From assembly GCF_030296675.1 (NCBI RefSeq), contig NZ_AP027736.1, forward strand, positions 558,001 to 622,000: a DNA stretch of 64,000 nt, in the 5' to 3' direction. Position 1 is the stretch's first letter, and every line of letters begins with the position of its first letter. The translations under genes and the position numbers were made by a program. Below the pieces are notes generated by a model. It was given only the letters and a program-made list of their open reading frames with translations. It had not been told where the DNA came from and did not search any database. Below, piece by piece: positions 8,748-20,427 of the stretch. This DNA comes from Demequina sediminis (GTDB lineage: Bacteria > Actinomycetota > Actinomycetes > Actinomycetales > Demequinaceae).

Positions 8748-10458
8748 TGGCTACCGTCCCCCACGAGGCAGGCGACGACCGCCGCACCGTGACGCTCCCG
8801 ACCGCGCCCGCGCGCTCCGGCTCGATCGTGGTGAAGTGGATCACCTCCACCGACCACAAGACCATCGGGTACATGTACCTGATCACGTCGTTCTTCTTCT
8901 TCATCGTGGGTGGACTGCTCGCGCTGCTCATCCGTGCCGAGCTCTTCGAGCCGGGCATCCAGGTGGTGCAGTCCGCGGAGCAGTACAACCAGTTGTTCAC
9001 GATGCACGGCACGATCATGCTGCTGCTGTTCGCGACACCGCTGTTCGCGGGCTTCGCGAACTTCATCATGCCGTTGCAGATCGGCGCGCCCGACGTGGCG
9101 TTCCCGCGTCTCAACATGCTCGCGTACTGGCTCTACCTCTTTGGCGGAGTCATCGCGATGGCGGGCTTCTTCACGCCTCAGGGCGCGGCCTCGTTCGGCT
9201 GGTTCGCGTATGCGCCGCTGTCGAACGCGGTGTACTCGCCCGGCGTGGGTGGCAACCTGTGGGTCTTCGGCCTGGCGCTCGGTGGCTTCGGCACGATCCT
9301 CGGCTCGGTCAACTTCATCACGACGATCGTCACGATGCGCGCGCCCGGCATGACGATGTTCCGCATGCCGATCTTCACGTGGAACATCCTCGTGACGTCG
9401 ATGCTCGTGCTGCTCGCCTTCCCGCCGCTCGCCTCGGCGCTCTTCGCGCTCGGCTCGGACCGCGTGCTCGACTCTCAAGTCTTCAATCCGGACAACGGGG
9501 GAGCGATCCTCTGGCAGCACCTCTTCTGGTTCTTTGGCCATCCAGAGGTGTACATCATCGCGCTGCCCTTCTTCGGCATCGTCTCCGAGATCCTGCCGGT
9601 CTTCTCGCGCAAGCCGCTGTTCGGCTACCACGGCCTCGTCTACGCGACCATCGCGATCGCCGCGCTGTCGGTGACGGTGTGGGCGCACCACATGTACGTG
9701 ACCGGCGCCGTGTTGCTGCCGTTCTTCGCGTTCATGACGATGCTCATCGCGGTGCCCACCGGCGTGAAGTTCTTCAACTGGATCGGCACGATGTGGCGAG
9801 GAAGCTCACCTTCGAGACGCCGATGCTGTGGTCGATCGGCTTCCTCGTGACCTTCCTCTTCGGTGGTCTCACGGGAGTCATCCTGAGCTCGCCGGTCCTG
9901 GACTTCCCGCTCTCCGACTCGTACTTTGTGGTCGCGCACTTCCACTACGTGGTGTTCGGCACGGTCGTGTTCGCGATGTTCGCCGGCTTCTACTTCTGGT
10001 GGCCCAAGTTCACGGGCAAGATGCTCAACGAGCGACTGGGCAAGATCCACTTCTGGCTGCTGTTCTTCGGCTTCCACATGACCTTCCTGGTCCAGCACTG
10101 GCTGGGCGCTCGGGGCATGGCGCGGCGCTACGTCGACTACATGCCCGAGGACGGCTTCACCTGGATGAACCAGCTATCCACCGTGGGCGCGGTGCTCACC
10201 GCGATCTCGACGCTGCCCTTCCTGTGGAACGTGTACATCACCTCGCGCCGCGCGCCAAAGGTCACGGTCAACGACCCGTGGGGCTTCGGCAACTCGCTCG
10301 AGTGGGCGACCTCGTGCCCGCCGCCGCGTCACAACTTCACGTCCATCCCGCGCATCCGCTCGGAGCGTCCCGCGTTCGATCTGCACCACCCGGGAGCCGC
10401 CGCGCGCGATCACTACCAGGCGGAGCGTGACAACACCGATCACGCGCCCGTCGCGTAA
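8747..10458 (+). CDS. ctaD: Cytochrome c oxidase subunit I (one-base frameshift)
   Basis: Heme-copper oxidase catalytic subunit with about twelve transmembrane helices. Histidine motifs are present: [30 protein letters not shown] and [10 protein letters not shown]. The frame is lost near 9805. WIGTMWRG reads on as [11 protein letters not shown] only if one C is restored in gaagctcacc. The full product is then about 570 residues, normal size. An essential oxidase subunit should not be broken, so I take this as a sequence error. ctaC-ctaD-ctaF form one operon. Confidence 0.93.
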
Positions 10459-10468
10459 GGAGAGACCG

Positions 10469-10870
10469 ATGCGCATCGAAGCCAATCTCTTCAACATCCC
10501 CGTCGCGTTCTTCCTGGTGGCGGGCACCGTCTACGGCTACTTCACCGACTGGTCCGAGTGGGTGGGCTTCCTCGCCATCTACCTCACCGGCGCGATGTTT
10601 CTCATGGTCGGCGTGTACTTCAAGATGCTCGAGAAGCGCCACGGTCAGCGTGCCGAGGACCGCGAGGACGCCGAGATCTCGGAGGACGCCGGCGAGCAGG
10701 GCGTCTTCGCCCCCTGGAGCTGGTGGCCGCTCGTGTGCGGCCTCGGTGCCGCGCTGGCGTTCACGGCCATGGCCGTGGGCTGGTGGATCATGGTTCCGGC
10801 CGCCATCGTCGGCGTGATCGGACTCGTCGGCTGGGTGTTCGAGTTCTCGCGCGGGCAGCACGCGCACTGA
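10469..10870 (+). CDS. ctaF: Cytochrome c oxidase subunit IV, actinobacterial type
   Basis: 133 residues with four hydrophobic segments in two pairs, separated by an acidic loop (EDREDAEISEDAGEQG). This is the pattern of actinobacterial CtaF. The start ATG at 10469 follows the Shine-Dalgarno taaggaga, 10 bp after the ctaD stop. It is the last gene of the ctaC-ctaD-ctaF unit, and a strong terminator hairpin follows. Confidence 0.92.
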   Translation: MRIEANLFNIPVAFFLVAGTVYGYFTDWSEWVGFLAIYLTGAMFLMVGVYFKMLEKRHGQRAEDREDAEISEDAGEQGVFAPWSWWPLVCGLGAALAFTAMAVGWWIMVPAAIVGVIGLVGWVFEFSRGQHAH

Positions 10871-10885
10871 GCGACCGCGCGCGAC

Positions 10886-10917
10886 AGCGGCCCGTCCCCG
10901 TGAGGGGGCGGGCCGCT
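10886..10917. terminator. Terminator of the ctaC-ctaD-ctaF operon
   Basis: 14-bp stem agcggcccgtcccc / gggggcgggccgct with one G-U pair and a 4-nt loop, 15 bp after the ctaF stop. Confidence 0.82.
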
Positions 10918-10991
10918 TCGCTGTCTCCCCAAGGGGGCAGGCACCGGGCACAATGGTGAGCGCCGCATCGTCCCCACCGACGGGAGCAACC

Positions 10992-13364
<2,373 letters not shown>

Positions 13365-13438
13365 GCGGCGACGCTGAGCGTCCCATGGCGCGCTGAGACC
13401 TTCGAGAAACGACCATGGCCGTCCCATAGCGTGCAGGG

Positions 13439-13480
13439 GTGGGGAAAGGCGGCGTGGGGAAAGGCGGCGTGGGGAAAGGG
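13439..13480. repeat. 15-bp tandem repeat, about three copies
   Basis: Unit gtggggaaaggcggc twice in full and once in part, in the intergenic space between the convergent uvrA-like gene and sodA. No coding role seen. Confidence 0.85.
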
Positions 13481-13498
13481 CGGGGCCCGCAGACCACA

Positions 13499-13530
13499 AA
13501 GGGCGGCCTCCGAACCCGGAGACCGCCCTT
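13499..13530. terminator. Hairpin between the convergent uvrA-like gene and sodA
   Basis: 14-bp stem aagggcggcctccg / cggagaccgccctt with one G-U pair and a 4-nt loop. It sits 20 bp from the sodA stop and can serve both strands. Confidence 0.8.
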
Positions 13531-13549
13531 CTGAAGGCCGTGGGTGAAC

Positions 13550-14170
13550 CTAGGAGACGATGAGCCCCTGCGTCGCGGACGCGGTGGCGAAGCGCTGCTG
13601 GACGTTCGCCCAGTCGACCACGTTCCACCAGGCGTTGACGTAGTCGGCCTTGACGTTCTTGTACTGCAGGTAGAACGCGTGCTCCCACATGTCGAGCATG
13701 AGCAGCGGGATGAGGCCGACCGGGACGTTGCCCTGCTGGTCGTAGAGCTGGACGATCAGCAGCTTCTTGCCGATCGTGTCCCACGCGAGGATCGACCAGC
13801 CGGAGCCCATGATGGTCATCGCGTTGTTGGTGAAGTGGGCGCGGAAACCGTCGAACGAGCCGAAGTGCTCGTCGATTGCCGCCGCCAGCTCGCCCGTGGG
13901 CTTGTCGCCGCCGTCCGGGGACATGTTGGTCCAGAACACGGAGTGGTTGGTGTGACCGCCCAGGTTGAAGGCGAGCGCCTTCTCGAGGCCCGCGATCGCG
14001 CCGAAGTCGCCCGACTCGCGCGCGGCCGCCATCTTCTCGAGCGCGGTGTTGGCTCCGGCGACATAGGCCGCGTGGTGCTTGCTGTGGTGGAGCTCCATGA
14101 TCTGGCCCGCGATGTGCGGGTCGAGTGCTCCGTAGTCGTAGCTGAGGTCCGGCAGCGTGTAGTCGGCCAT
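13550..14170 (-). CDS. sodA: Superoxide dismutase, Mn-type
   Basis: 206 residues with metal ligands His28 (MELHHSKHH), His76 ([10 protein letters not shown]), Asp160 and His164 ([12 protein letters not shown]). The Gly-Gly-His before the second ligand and the Gln in the C-terminal part (DQQGNVP) favour manganese over iron, following known Fe/Mn-SOD sequence rules. No signal peptide, so it acts in the cytoplasm. It lies next to the bc1-aa3 genes, a source of superoxide. A partly palindromic stretch (ctccgag ... ctcggag, 14231-14261) lies upstream in the promoter region. Confidence 0.96.
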   Translation of the reverse strand: MADYTLPDLSYDYGALDPHIAGQIMELHHSKHHAAYVAGANTALEKMAAARESGDFGAIAGLEKALAFNLGGHTNHSVFWTNMSPDGGDKPTGELAAAIDEHFGSFDGFRAHFTNNAMTIMGSGWSILAWDTIGKKLLIVQLYDQQGNVPVGLIPLLMLDMWEHAFYLQYKNVKADYVNAWWNVVDWANVQQRFATASATQGLIVS

Positions 14171-14344
14171 TCTTCCTCCAAGGTGGGGCCGCGGCGCCGC
14201 GACGGCGGCACGGCCGGGTTTCCGGGAACGCTCCGAGCCTAGCGAGACGCACGTCTCGGAGCGAAGTGGGACACCCGAGACAACCTCGGTGGAGGCACGG
14301 GCATTCCGGTCCCTGCCAGGAATTCCGGCACGGGCCGGAGACGC

Positions 14345-14382
14345 CGTCAGGGGCGCCCGGCCGATGCCGGACGCCCCTGACG
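14345..14382. terminator. Terminator of the ctaE-qcrCAB operon
   Basis: 17-bp stem cgtcaggggcgcccggc / gccggacgcccctgacg with one G-U pair and loop cgat, about 14 bp past the qcrB stop on the minus strand. Confidence 0.87.
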
Positions 14383-14395
14383 GGATCGCGTGGTG

Positions 14396-16018
14396 CTAGT
14401 GGTGCGCGTGCGAGGCCGACTCGAGCTCCTCGGGCGTGACGGGGGAGACCCGGTGCTCGAAGTAGAAGCGCGACAGGCGCTGCTTAAAGCGATCCCAGCG
14501 GTATCCCTTGCGGCGCACGCCTCGCTCGTTGTACTCGGGAGCGATCTCGAGCGGAGCGATGTCGTCGTACGACACGAGGATCCAGCGCTCGTGCTCGGTG
14601 AGCGGCTCGTGGACCTCGATGTACTCGCCGTGCTCGTGGCGGACGATGCGCCCGGTCTCCTTGCCATGGAGCACCAGCTCGCGATCCTTGCGCTGGAGAC
14701 CGAAGCAGATGCGTCGCGTGATGAGGAACCCGAGCACTGGCAGCACGAAGATGCCGACGCGGAGGAACAGCGTGAGGTCGTTGAGCGACAGGTGGAACAG
14801 CGTCGCAATGATGTCGTTCGCGCCCTCGAGCACGAGGATCACGTAGAAGATGATGAGCGCGACGCCCAGGCCGGTGCGGACGGGCACGTTGCGCGGGCGG
14901 TCGAGCACGTGCTTCTCGCCGCGGTCACCCGTGGCCCACGCCTCGATCCACGGGTAGAACGCCAGGAAGCCGAAGAACAGGCCGGGAACGATCACCGCGG
15001 GGATGAGGATGTTCCACGACAGCGTGTAGCCCCACAGCTCCCACTCCATGGGGATGACGTCGAAGAGCCAGCCCGGCATGAGGCGCAGCGCACCGTCGAC
15101 GAACAGGATGTACCAGTCGGGCTGCGTTCCCGCCGAGACGGGGGAGGGATCGTACGGTCCGTAGTTCCACACCGGGTTGATGGTGAACACCGCGGCCACG
15201 AGCGCGATCACGCCGAAGACCACGAAGAAGAATCCACCGGCCTTCGCGGTGTACACGGGGAACAGCGGCAGGCCCACGACGTTCTTGTGGGTGCGGCCGG
15301 GGCCCGGGTACTGGGTGTGCTTGTGCAGGAACACCAGGAACAGGTGAAGCGCGATCAGCCCCAGGATCAGGCCGGGCACCAGCAGGATGTGCATGGTGAA
15401 CAGGCGGGGGATGATGATCTCGCCGGGGAACTCGCCGCCAAAGATCCAGTACGAGATGTACTCGCCCAGGATCGGAATCGAGCGCGTGACGCCCTCGATG
15501 ATGCGCAGGCCGTTGCCGGAGAGGACATCGTCGGGAAGCGAGTAGCCGGAGAAGCCGGCCGCGAGCGACAGGATCATCAGGGTGAAGCCCACGAGCCAGT
15601 TGAGCTCGCGCGGCTTGCGGAAGGCCCCCGTGAAGAACACGCGCGCCATGTGGGTGACGATTGCCGCCGTGAAGAGCAGCGCTGCCCAGTGGTGGATCTG
15701 GCGCATGAGCAGGCCACCGGGTACCTCGAAGGACATGTGGAGCGTCGAGGCGAAGGCCTCGGACATCTCCACGCCCTGCATGGTCTCGAGCGGGCCGTCA
15801 TAGGTCACGAAGCCCATCGACGGCACGAAGAACGCGGTGAGGAACACACCCGAGATCAGCAGCACGATGAACGAGTACAGCGCGATCTCACCCAGCATGA
15901 AGGACCAGTGGTCGGGGAAGACCTTGCGCGCAATGAACTTGACGAACGAGCCGATCGAGGTGCGCTCGTCGACCCAGTTGGCGGTGCCGGATGCGGCGGA
16001 ATCGAGACGCGCGCCCAT
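14396..16018 (-). CDS. qcrB: Cytochrome bc1 complex cytochrome b subunit
   Basis: 540 residues. The N-terminal half has four core helices with heme histidines (HHWAALLF, HMARVFFTG, MHILLVPG, ALHLFLVF). The Qo-site PEWY motif appears as PDWYILFVDGALRLMPGW. A long polar C-terminal tail (about residues 420-540) is typical of actinobacterial QcrB. The start ATG at 16018 shares one base with the qcrA stop (TAATG), so translation is coupled. Last gene of the operon. Confidence 0.96.
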   Translation of the reverse strand: MGARLDSAASGTANWVDERTSIGSFVKFIARKVFPDHWSFMLGEIALYSFIVLLISGVFLTAFFVPSMGFVTYDGPLETMQGVEMSEAFASTLHMSFEVPGGLLMRQIHHWAALLFTAAIVTHMARVFFTGAFRKPRELNWLVGFTLMILSLAAGFSGYSLPDDVLSGNGLRIIEGVTRSIPILGEYISYWIFGGEFPGEIIIPRLFTMHILLVPGLILGLIALHLFLVFLHKHTQYPGPGRTHKNVVGLPLFPVYTAKAGGFFFVVFGVIALVAAVFTINPVWNYGPYDPSPVSAGTQPDWYILFVDGALRLMPGWLFDVIPMEWELWGYTLSWNILIPAVIVPGLFFGFLAFYPWIEAWATGDRGEKHVLDRPRNVPVRTGLGVALIIFYVILVLEGANDIIATLFHLSLNDLTLFLRVGIFVLPVLGFLITRRICFGLQRKDRELVLHGKETGRIVRHEHGEYIEVHEPLTEHERWILVSYDDIAPLEIAPEYNERGVRRKGYRWDRFKQRLSRFYFEHRVSPVTPEELESASHAHH

Positions 16019-17120
16019 TAGTGGCTGCTCCCCTCGGACGAGTCGTTCAGACCGTCGGACGTGTGCTTGAGGCGCGTCCAGTAGGACGGACCGATCGGCT
16101 CGTGGAAGTCGCTCTGCGCGACGATGTAACCCTCGTCGTCGACCGCAATCGGAAGCTGCGGAAGGGGACGCTTGGCGGGACCGAAGACCACCTTGGCGCC
16201 GTCGGCCACGTCGAAGGTCGACTGGTGGCACGGGCACAGCAGGTGGTGCGTCTGCTGCTCGTACAGCGCCACGGGGCAGCCGACGTGCGTGCAGATCTTC
16301 GAGTACGCGACGATGCCGTCGAACGACCAGTCCTCGCGTCCGGGCTGGATCTTGAGGTCGCGCGGGTCGAGGCGGACCAGCAGCACGACGGCCTTGGCCT
16401 TCTCCTCGATGCGGTGGTGCTCAAGCTCGTTGAGCCCATCGGGGATCACGTGGAACGCCGAGCCGATGGTGACGTCCGAGGCCTTGATGAGGGTGCCGTC
16501 GGGGTCACGCGCGAGGCGCGTGCCCTTGCGCCACATCGTGTGCGCGAACTTCTTGGTGTTCCAGTCGCCACCCATGTTGCCGATTTGCGGGAACAGCACG
16601 GCGAGGGTGCGAGCGCGATCGCGCCCACCAGCGAGCCGACGAGCACCGGGCGGCGCTTCACGCCGCCGATTCCCGAGTCCTCGACACCGTCCTTGAGGTT
16701 CTGGACGGCGCCCTCGCGGGCCTCCTCGGAGGATCGCAGCTCGTGGCGCTCCTCGACCATCTCGTGGTCGCGCATGAGGGTCTTGGCCCAGTGCACGGCG
16801 CCCAGGCCGATTCCGATCATCGCGAGGAAGAGACCCAGTCCGATCATCATGTTGACGAATCGGATCGAGGCGATCTCCTCGGTCATGTCGAGAGCGAGGT
16901 AGGAGCCGATCGCGATGATCGTGCCCAGAATCGACAGCCCGAAGAGGGCGGCGACCTGACGCTCGGCGCGCTTGTCGGCCTTGGGGTCGACGTCCGCGCG
17001 ACGCGGGCGGTGGTAGGGAAGGCCGGGATCGGTGAACATCTCCGGGGTCTGTTCGTCGGCCTGTGCCGCGGTCGAGGAGTCGGCCGAGTCGTGACCGACG
17101 GGCTGGTCTGCGGTGCTCAT
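16018..17120 (-). CDS. qcrA: Cytochrome bc1 complex Rieske iron-sulfur subunit (one-base frameshift)
   Basis: Three hydrophobic helices lie in the N-terminal half, as in actinobacterial QcrA. The C-terminal Rieske domain has both cluster boxes, CTHVGC and CPCHQS. The frame breaks near 16605: GSLVGAIALA continues as LAVLFPQIGNMGGDW only if one C (minus strand) is restored in a CCC run. The whole product is then about 367 residues. The start ATG at 17120 overlaps the qcrC TGA (ATGA). An essential respiratory protein, so the break is most likely a sequencing error. Confidence 0.92.
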
Positions 17121-17902
17121 GAAGAACGGGCTCCGATCCACACGGTGCTGGCGATGATCAGTCCGAGGGCGACGAGCCACCCCCACATGCCCTCGGCCAC
17201 GGGGCCGATGGTGCCGAGGCGCAGGCCGCCAGGCGAACCCTCGTCCTGGGCCTTGAGGAAGGCGATGATGTCGCGCTTGCCCTCGGAGGTGATGTTCGCG
17301 TCGTTGAACACGGGCATCGACTGCGGTCCCGTGAGCATGGCCTCATAGATGTGCGTGGGGGTGGTCTCCCACAGGTTGGGGGCGTACTTGCCCTGCGTCA
17401 GGGCGCCGCCTCCACCGACCGAGCCGTGGCACATCGCGCAGTTGGTGCGGAACAGCTCCATGCCCTTGGCGGGGTCACCCAGCGCGGGGTCGACCTGCTC
17501 GGCCGTCGGGATTCCGGGGCCGGCGCCGAGCGAGGCGACGAAGGCCGCGAGCTGCGAGATCTCCTCGGCGGAGAACTGGGGGCGCTTGGCGGGGGCCTGG
17601 GGCCCCGAGGCCTGCATGGGCATGCGGCCGGTGCCCACCTGGAAGTCGACCGCGGCGGCGCCGACGCCCACGAGGGACGGCGCGACGCCGTCCTGGCCCT
17701 CGGCGCCCAGTCCGTGGCACGAGGCGCAGTTGGCGGCGAAGAGCTTCTCACCCTCGGCGACGTCGTCGGCGGTGGCGGTGGTGGCCTCGGCTGACGATGC
17801 CGTCGAGACGGCGGCGGCCACTCCGGCGATGAGGGCGAGCAGCAGGAGAACAAGGACCACCGGGGCGGCCCGGTGGTAGCGGTGTCGTGCGAGCGCGTGC
17901 AT
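17117..17902 (-). CDS. qcrC: Cytochrome bc1 complex di-heme cytochrome c subunit
   Basis: 261 residues. It starts with a signal-anchor (about residues 13-34), carries two c-type heme sites, CASCH and CAMCH, each in its own cytochrome c domain, and ends with a membrane helix (GWLVALGLIIASTVWIG). This fused di-heme protein replaces a soluble cytochrome c between the bc1 and aa3 complexes in actinobacteria. It lies between ctaE and qcrA, with an ATGA overlap to qcrA. Confidence 0.96.
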   Translation of the reverse strand: MHALARHRYHRAAPVVLVLLLLALIAGVAAAVSTASSAEATTATADDVAEGEKLFAANCASCHGLGAEGQDGVAPSLVGVGAAAVDFQVGTGRMPMQASGPQAPAKRPQFSAEEISQLAAFVASLGAGPGIPTAEQVDPALGDPAKGMELFRTNCAMCHGSVGGGGALTQGKYAPNLWETTPTHIYEAMLTGPQSMPVFNDANITSEGKRDIIAFLKAQDEGSPGGLRLGTIGPVAEGMWGWLVALGLIIASTVWIGARSS

Positions 17903-17912
17903 CGGCTGTCCC

Positions 17913-18542
17913 TTACTGAATCAGGTAGATCGCCGCGAACAGCGCGATCCACACGACATCGACGAAGTGCCAGTAGTACGAGACCACGATGGTCGTCGTG
18001 GCCTCGTGCGTGCCGAACTTCTTGGCGGCGAACGAGCGTCCCAGCACGAAGAGCATCGCGAGCAGTCCACCGATCACGTGGAGGCCGTGGAAGCCCGTGG
18101 TGAGGTAGAAGACGGAGCCGTAGGGGCTCGACGAGATCGTCAGGCCCTCGGACACCAGCACGGCGTACTCGTACACCTGGCCGCCGACGAAGACGGAGCC
18201 CATGATGAAGGTGAGCACAAACCACTCGTGCATTCCCCAGGTCTTCACCTGCCACAGGCTTCCGGTGCGGCGGCGCTGATAGCGCTCGGCCGCGAAGACG
18301 CCGGCCTGGGCGGTGAACGACGACAGCACCAGGATCACGGTGTTGGCGGTCGCGAAGGGGACGTTGAGCAGCTCGGTGGCCTCGGCCCAGACCTCGGGTA
18401 CCTGAGCGCGAAGCGTGAAGTACATCGCGAACAGACCCGCGAAGAACATCAGCTCGGAGCTCAGCCACACGATGGTGCCGACGGCAACCTGATTGGGCCG
18501 GGTCGCGTGAATGGGCGACGGCGCAGTCGTGGCGTGGGACAT
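17913..18542 (-). CDS. ctaE: Cytochrome c oxidase subunit III
   Basis: 209 residues with five transmembrane helices. Subunit III motifs are [31 protein letters not shown] and [14 protein letters not shown]. Start ATG at 18542 (MSHATTAPS); an ATG three codons upstream is possible. First gene of ctaE-qcrC-qcrA-qcrB, the usual actinobacterial order. Unusually, this block faces ctaC-ctaD-ctaF across an 8-kb stretch instead of following it. Confidence 0.95.
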   Translation of the reverse strand: MSHATTAPSPIHATRPNQVAVGTIVWLSSELMFFAGLFAMYFTLRAQVPEVWAEATELLNVPFATANTVILVLSSFTAQAGVFAAERYQRRRTGSLWQVKTWGMHEWFVLTFIMGSVFVGGQVYEYAVLVSEGLTISSSPYGSVFYLTTGFHGLHVIGGLLAMLFVLGRSFAAKKFGTHEATTTIVVSYYWHFVDVVWIALFAAIYLIQ

Positions 18543-18698
18543 AGGTCCCATTAAAGCGCACGGAGCACGCGCTTCACACACGCGAAACGCTCGCGAGGTC
18601 CGACGGGTTCCCCGTGCCGGGACCTCCGCCGCACGTGGCGACGCTCCGGGGCCGTGGGCAGGGGATCGTGCCCGCCCGGTCATGCCAGAATGGGCGCC

Positions 18699-19127
18699 AT
18701 GAGCGACGTGGTGAAGCACGAGTCTGGCGACGTCTCCGTCCGCCCGGCCCGGATCCTCTTGTACAGCGACGACCGCAACGTGCGCGAGAAGGTGCGTTTC
18801 GCCGTCGGGCCCACCACCCACGGCCGGCCCATCGAGTGGGTCGAGGCGGCGACGCACGCCGCGGTCACCGCTCAGCTCGACTCGACGACGTTCGACCTCG
18901 TGATCCTCGACGGCGAGGCCGCGAAGGTGGGCGGCATGGGAATCGCCCGCCAGATGCGTCACGAGCTGTATGTGTGCCCGCCGATTCTGCTGCTCGTGGG
19001 ACGGCCCGGTGACGCGTGGCTCGCGACGTGGTCCGAGGCCGATGCCGCGGTCGCGCACCCACTCGACCCGTTCGCGGTGCGCGACGCCGTCGACGCATTC
19101 TTCGTCCCCGCCGACGCGGACGCCTGA
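18699..19127 (+). CDS. Response-regulator-receiver-like protein
   Basis: 142 residues with a CheY-like fold: [18 protein letters not shown] gives the acidic pair after strand 1, and [19 protein letters not shown] puts an Asp at the phosphorylation position after strand 3. The conserved Lys after strand 5 is not obvious ([16 protein letters not shown]), so it may be a non-canonical receiver. There is no output domain. The ATG at 18699 sits 7 nt behind a cagaat box (leaderless). It lies 10 bp upstream of trpD and is probably co-transcribed. Confidence 0.7.
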   Translation: MSDVVKHESGDVSVRPARILLYSDDRNVREKVRFAVGPTTHGRPIEWVEAATHAAVTAQLDSTTFDLVILDGEAAKVGGMGIARQMRHELYVCPPILLLVGRPGDAWLATWSEADAAVAHPLDPFAVRDAVDAFFVPADADA

Positions 19128-19137
19128 GGCACACGCG

Positions 19138-20178
19138 ATGCCGACGCTGCAGGACCTCCTCGCGCGCCTGGTCGAGCATGAGGACCTGACGTCGGAGGAG
19201 ACCGCCGCCGTGATGGATTCGGTGCTCACCGACTCCGCCTCGCCGGTGGCGATGGGTGCCTTCCTCGCCGCGCTGCGCGTCAAGCGCGAGACGGCGGCCG
19301 AGGTCGCGGGGCTCGCGGAGGCGATGCTCGCGCACGCGATCCGCTTCGAGGTGCCGGGACGCACGGTCGACATCGTGGGCACCGGCGGCGACGGTGCGCA
19401 CACGGTCAACATTTCGACGATGGCGTCGATCGTGATCGCGGGTGCGGGTCCCACGGTCGTGAAGCACGGCAACCGCGCGGCGACCTCGCGGTCGGGCTCG
19501 GCCGATGTCCTGGGTGCGCTCGGTGTCAGGCTCGACCTGCCTGTTGAGCGCGTCAAGGAGCTCGCGACCGAGGTCGGCATCACGTTCTGTTTCGCCCAGG
19601 TCTTCCACCCGTCGATGCGCTTCGCGATGCCCATCCGCAAGGAGTTGGGGATCCCGACCACGTTCAACATCCTGGGCCCGCTGACCAACCCGGCACAGCC
19701 TCAGGCCACGGCCATCGGGTCGTCGTCCCTGCGCGTGTCTCCCGTCCTGGCGGGCGTGATCGCGTCGCAGGGGCGCGAGGCGCTCGTCTTCCACGGCGAC
19801 GATGGCCTCGACGAGCTCGCGCCCACGGGCGCGGCCACGGTGTGGGAGGTGCGCGGGTCAGGGGTGACGGAGCTCCGGCTCGACCCGATCGCCGACCTCG
19901 GCCTCGCACCCATCACGATCGGCGATCTGCGCGGCGGTGACGCCGACGAGAACGCCGTGGTCGTGCGCAGCGTGCTCGCGGGAGACGCGGGAGCGGTGCG
20001 AGACACGGTCCTCCTCAACGCCGCCGCCGGGCTGGTCGCGGACGCCACCCTCGAGGGAACCGCCAGTGGAACGCTCGTCGAGCGTTTCACCGCGGGGCTC
20101 GCACACGCGGCGCGCTCGATCGACTCGGGCGCGGCGGCCGACGTCCTGGATCGCTGGGTCGTCGCCACCCAGTCCTGA
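19138..20178 (+). CDS. trpD: Anthranilate phosphoribosyltransferase
   Basis: 346 residues. It transfers the phosphoribosyl group of PRPP to anthranilate in tryptophan synthesis. Motifs: [18 protein letters not shown] (PRPP loop), [31 protein letters not shown], and [11 protein letters not shown]. Start is the ATG at 19138 ([11 protein letters not shown]); a longer upstream frame overlaps the previous gene and adds nothing conserved. No other trp genes are in view. Confidence 0.95.
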   Translation: MPTLQDLLARLVEHEDLTSEETAAVMDSVLTDSASPVAMGAFLAALRVKRETAAEVAGLAEAMLAHAIRFEVPGRTVDIVGTGGDGAHTVNISTMASIVIAGAGPTVVKHGNRAATSRSGSADVLGALGVRLDLPVERVKELATEVGITFCFAQVFHPSMRFAMPIRKELGIPTTFNILGPLTNPAQPQATAIGSSSLRVSPVLAGVIASQGREALVFHGDDGLDELAPTGAATVWEVRGSGVTELRLDPIADLGLAPITIGDLRGGDADENAVVVRSVLAGDAGAVRDTVLLNAAAGLVADATLEGTASGTLVERFTAGLAHAARSIDSGAAADVLDRWVVATQS

Positions 20179-20290
20179 CGCGCCGCCGTCGTGGCGACCC
20201 CTCGACATGCGGACCTACCAGGATTAACGTTCACATCGCGCGGATGTGCCGCGCGAAACGTTGCGATGTTGCCGGCTCCCCGTCACATGC

Positions 20291-20345
20291 TTGACGCCCG
20301 CCGCGGTCGGGGGATAGCGTCAGCGACATCGTTATCGATAACGAT
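20291..20345 (+). promoter_or_regulatory. Xylanase promoter with LacI-type operator
   Basis: A ttgacg -35 box at 20291-20296 and a gatagc -10-like box at 20313-20318 are followed at once by an exact 18-bp palindrome ATCGTTATCGATAACGAT at 20328-20345, which would cover the transcription start. Such palindromes are typical LacI-family repressor sites for sugar-use genes. The next gene is the GH10 xylanase, with an 80-nt leader. No LacI gene is in the window. The 249-bp space 20179-20427 holds nothing else I can identify. Confidence 0.7.
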
Positions 20346-20427
20346 ATCGATGTAAGACCGCCGTCCCCTCCGCGCGCAAGGAAGCTCGGCCCAGGGGGAC
20401 GGCGACCCGTCGCGTAAAGGAGCGCAC

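Noticed and set aside
9790-9815. Programmed frameshift in ctaD
   Set aside because: No slippery site, and the same kind of one-base loss occurs in many unrelated genes here, so an error is the simpler explanation.
10953-10991. Earlier start of the uvrA-like gene at 10953
   Set aside because: A -10-like box overlaps it and the added residues contain the dispersed GCATCGTCCCC motif, so it is more likely untranslated.
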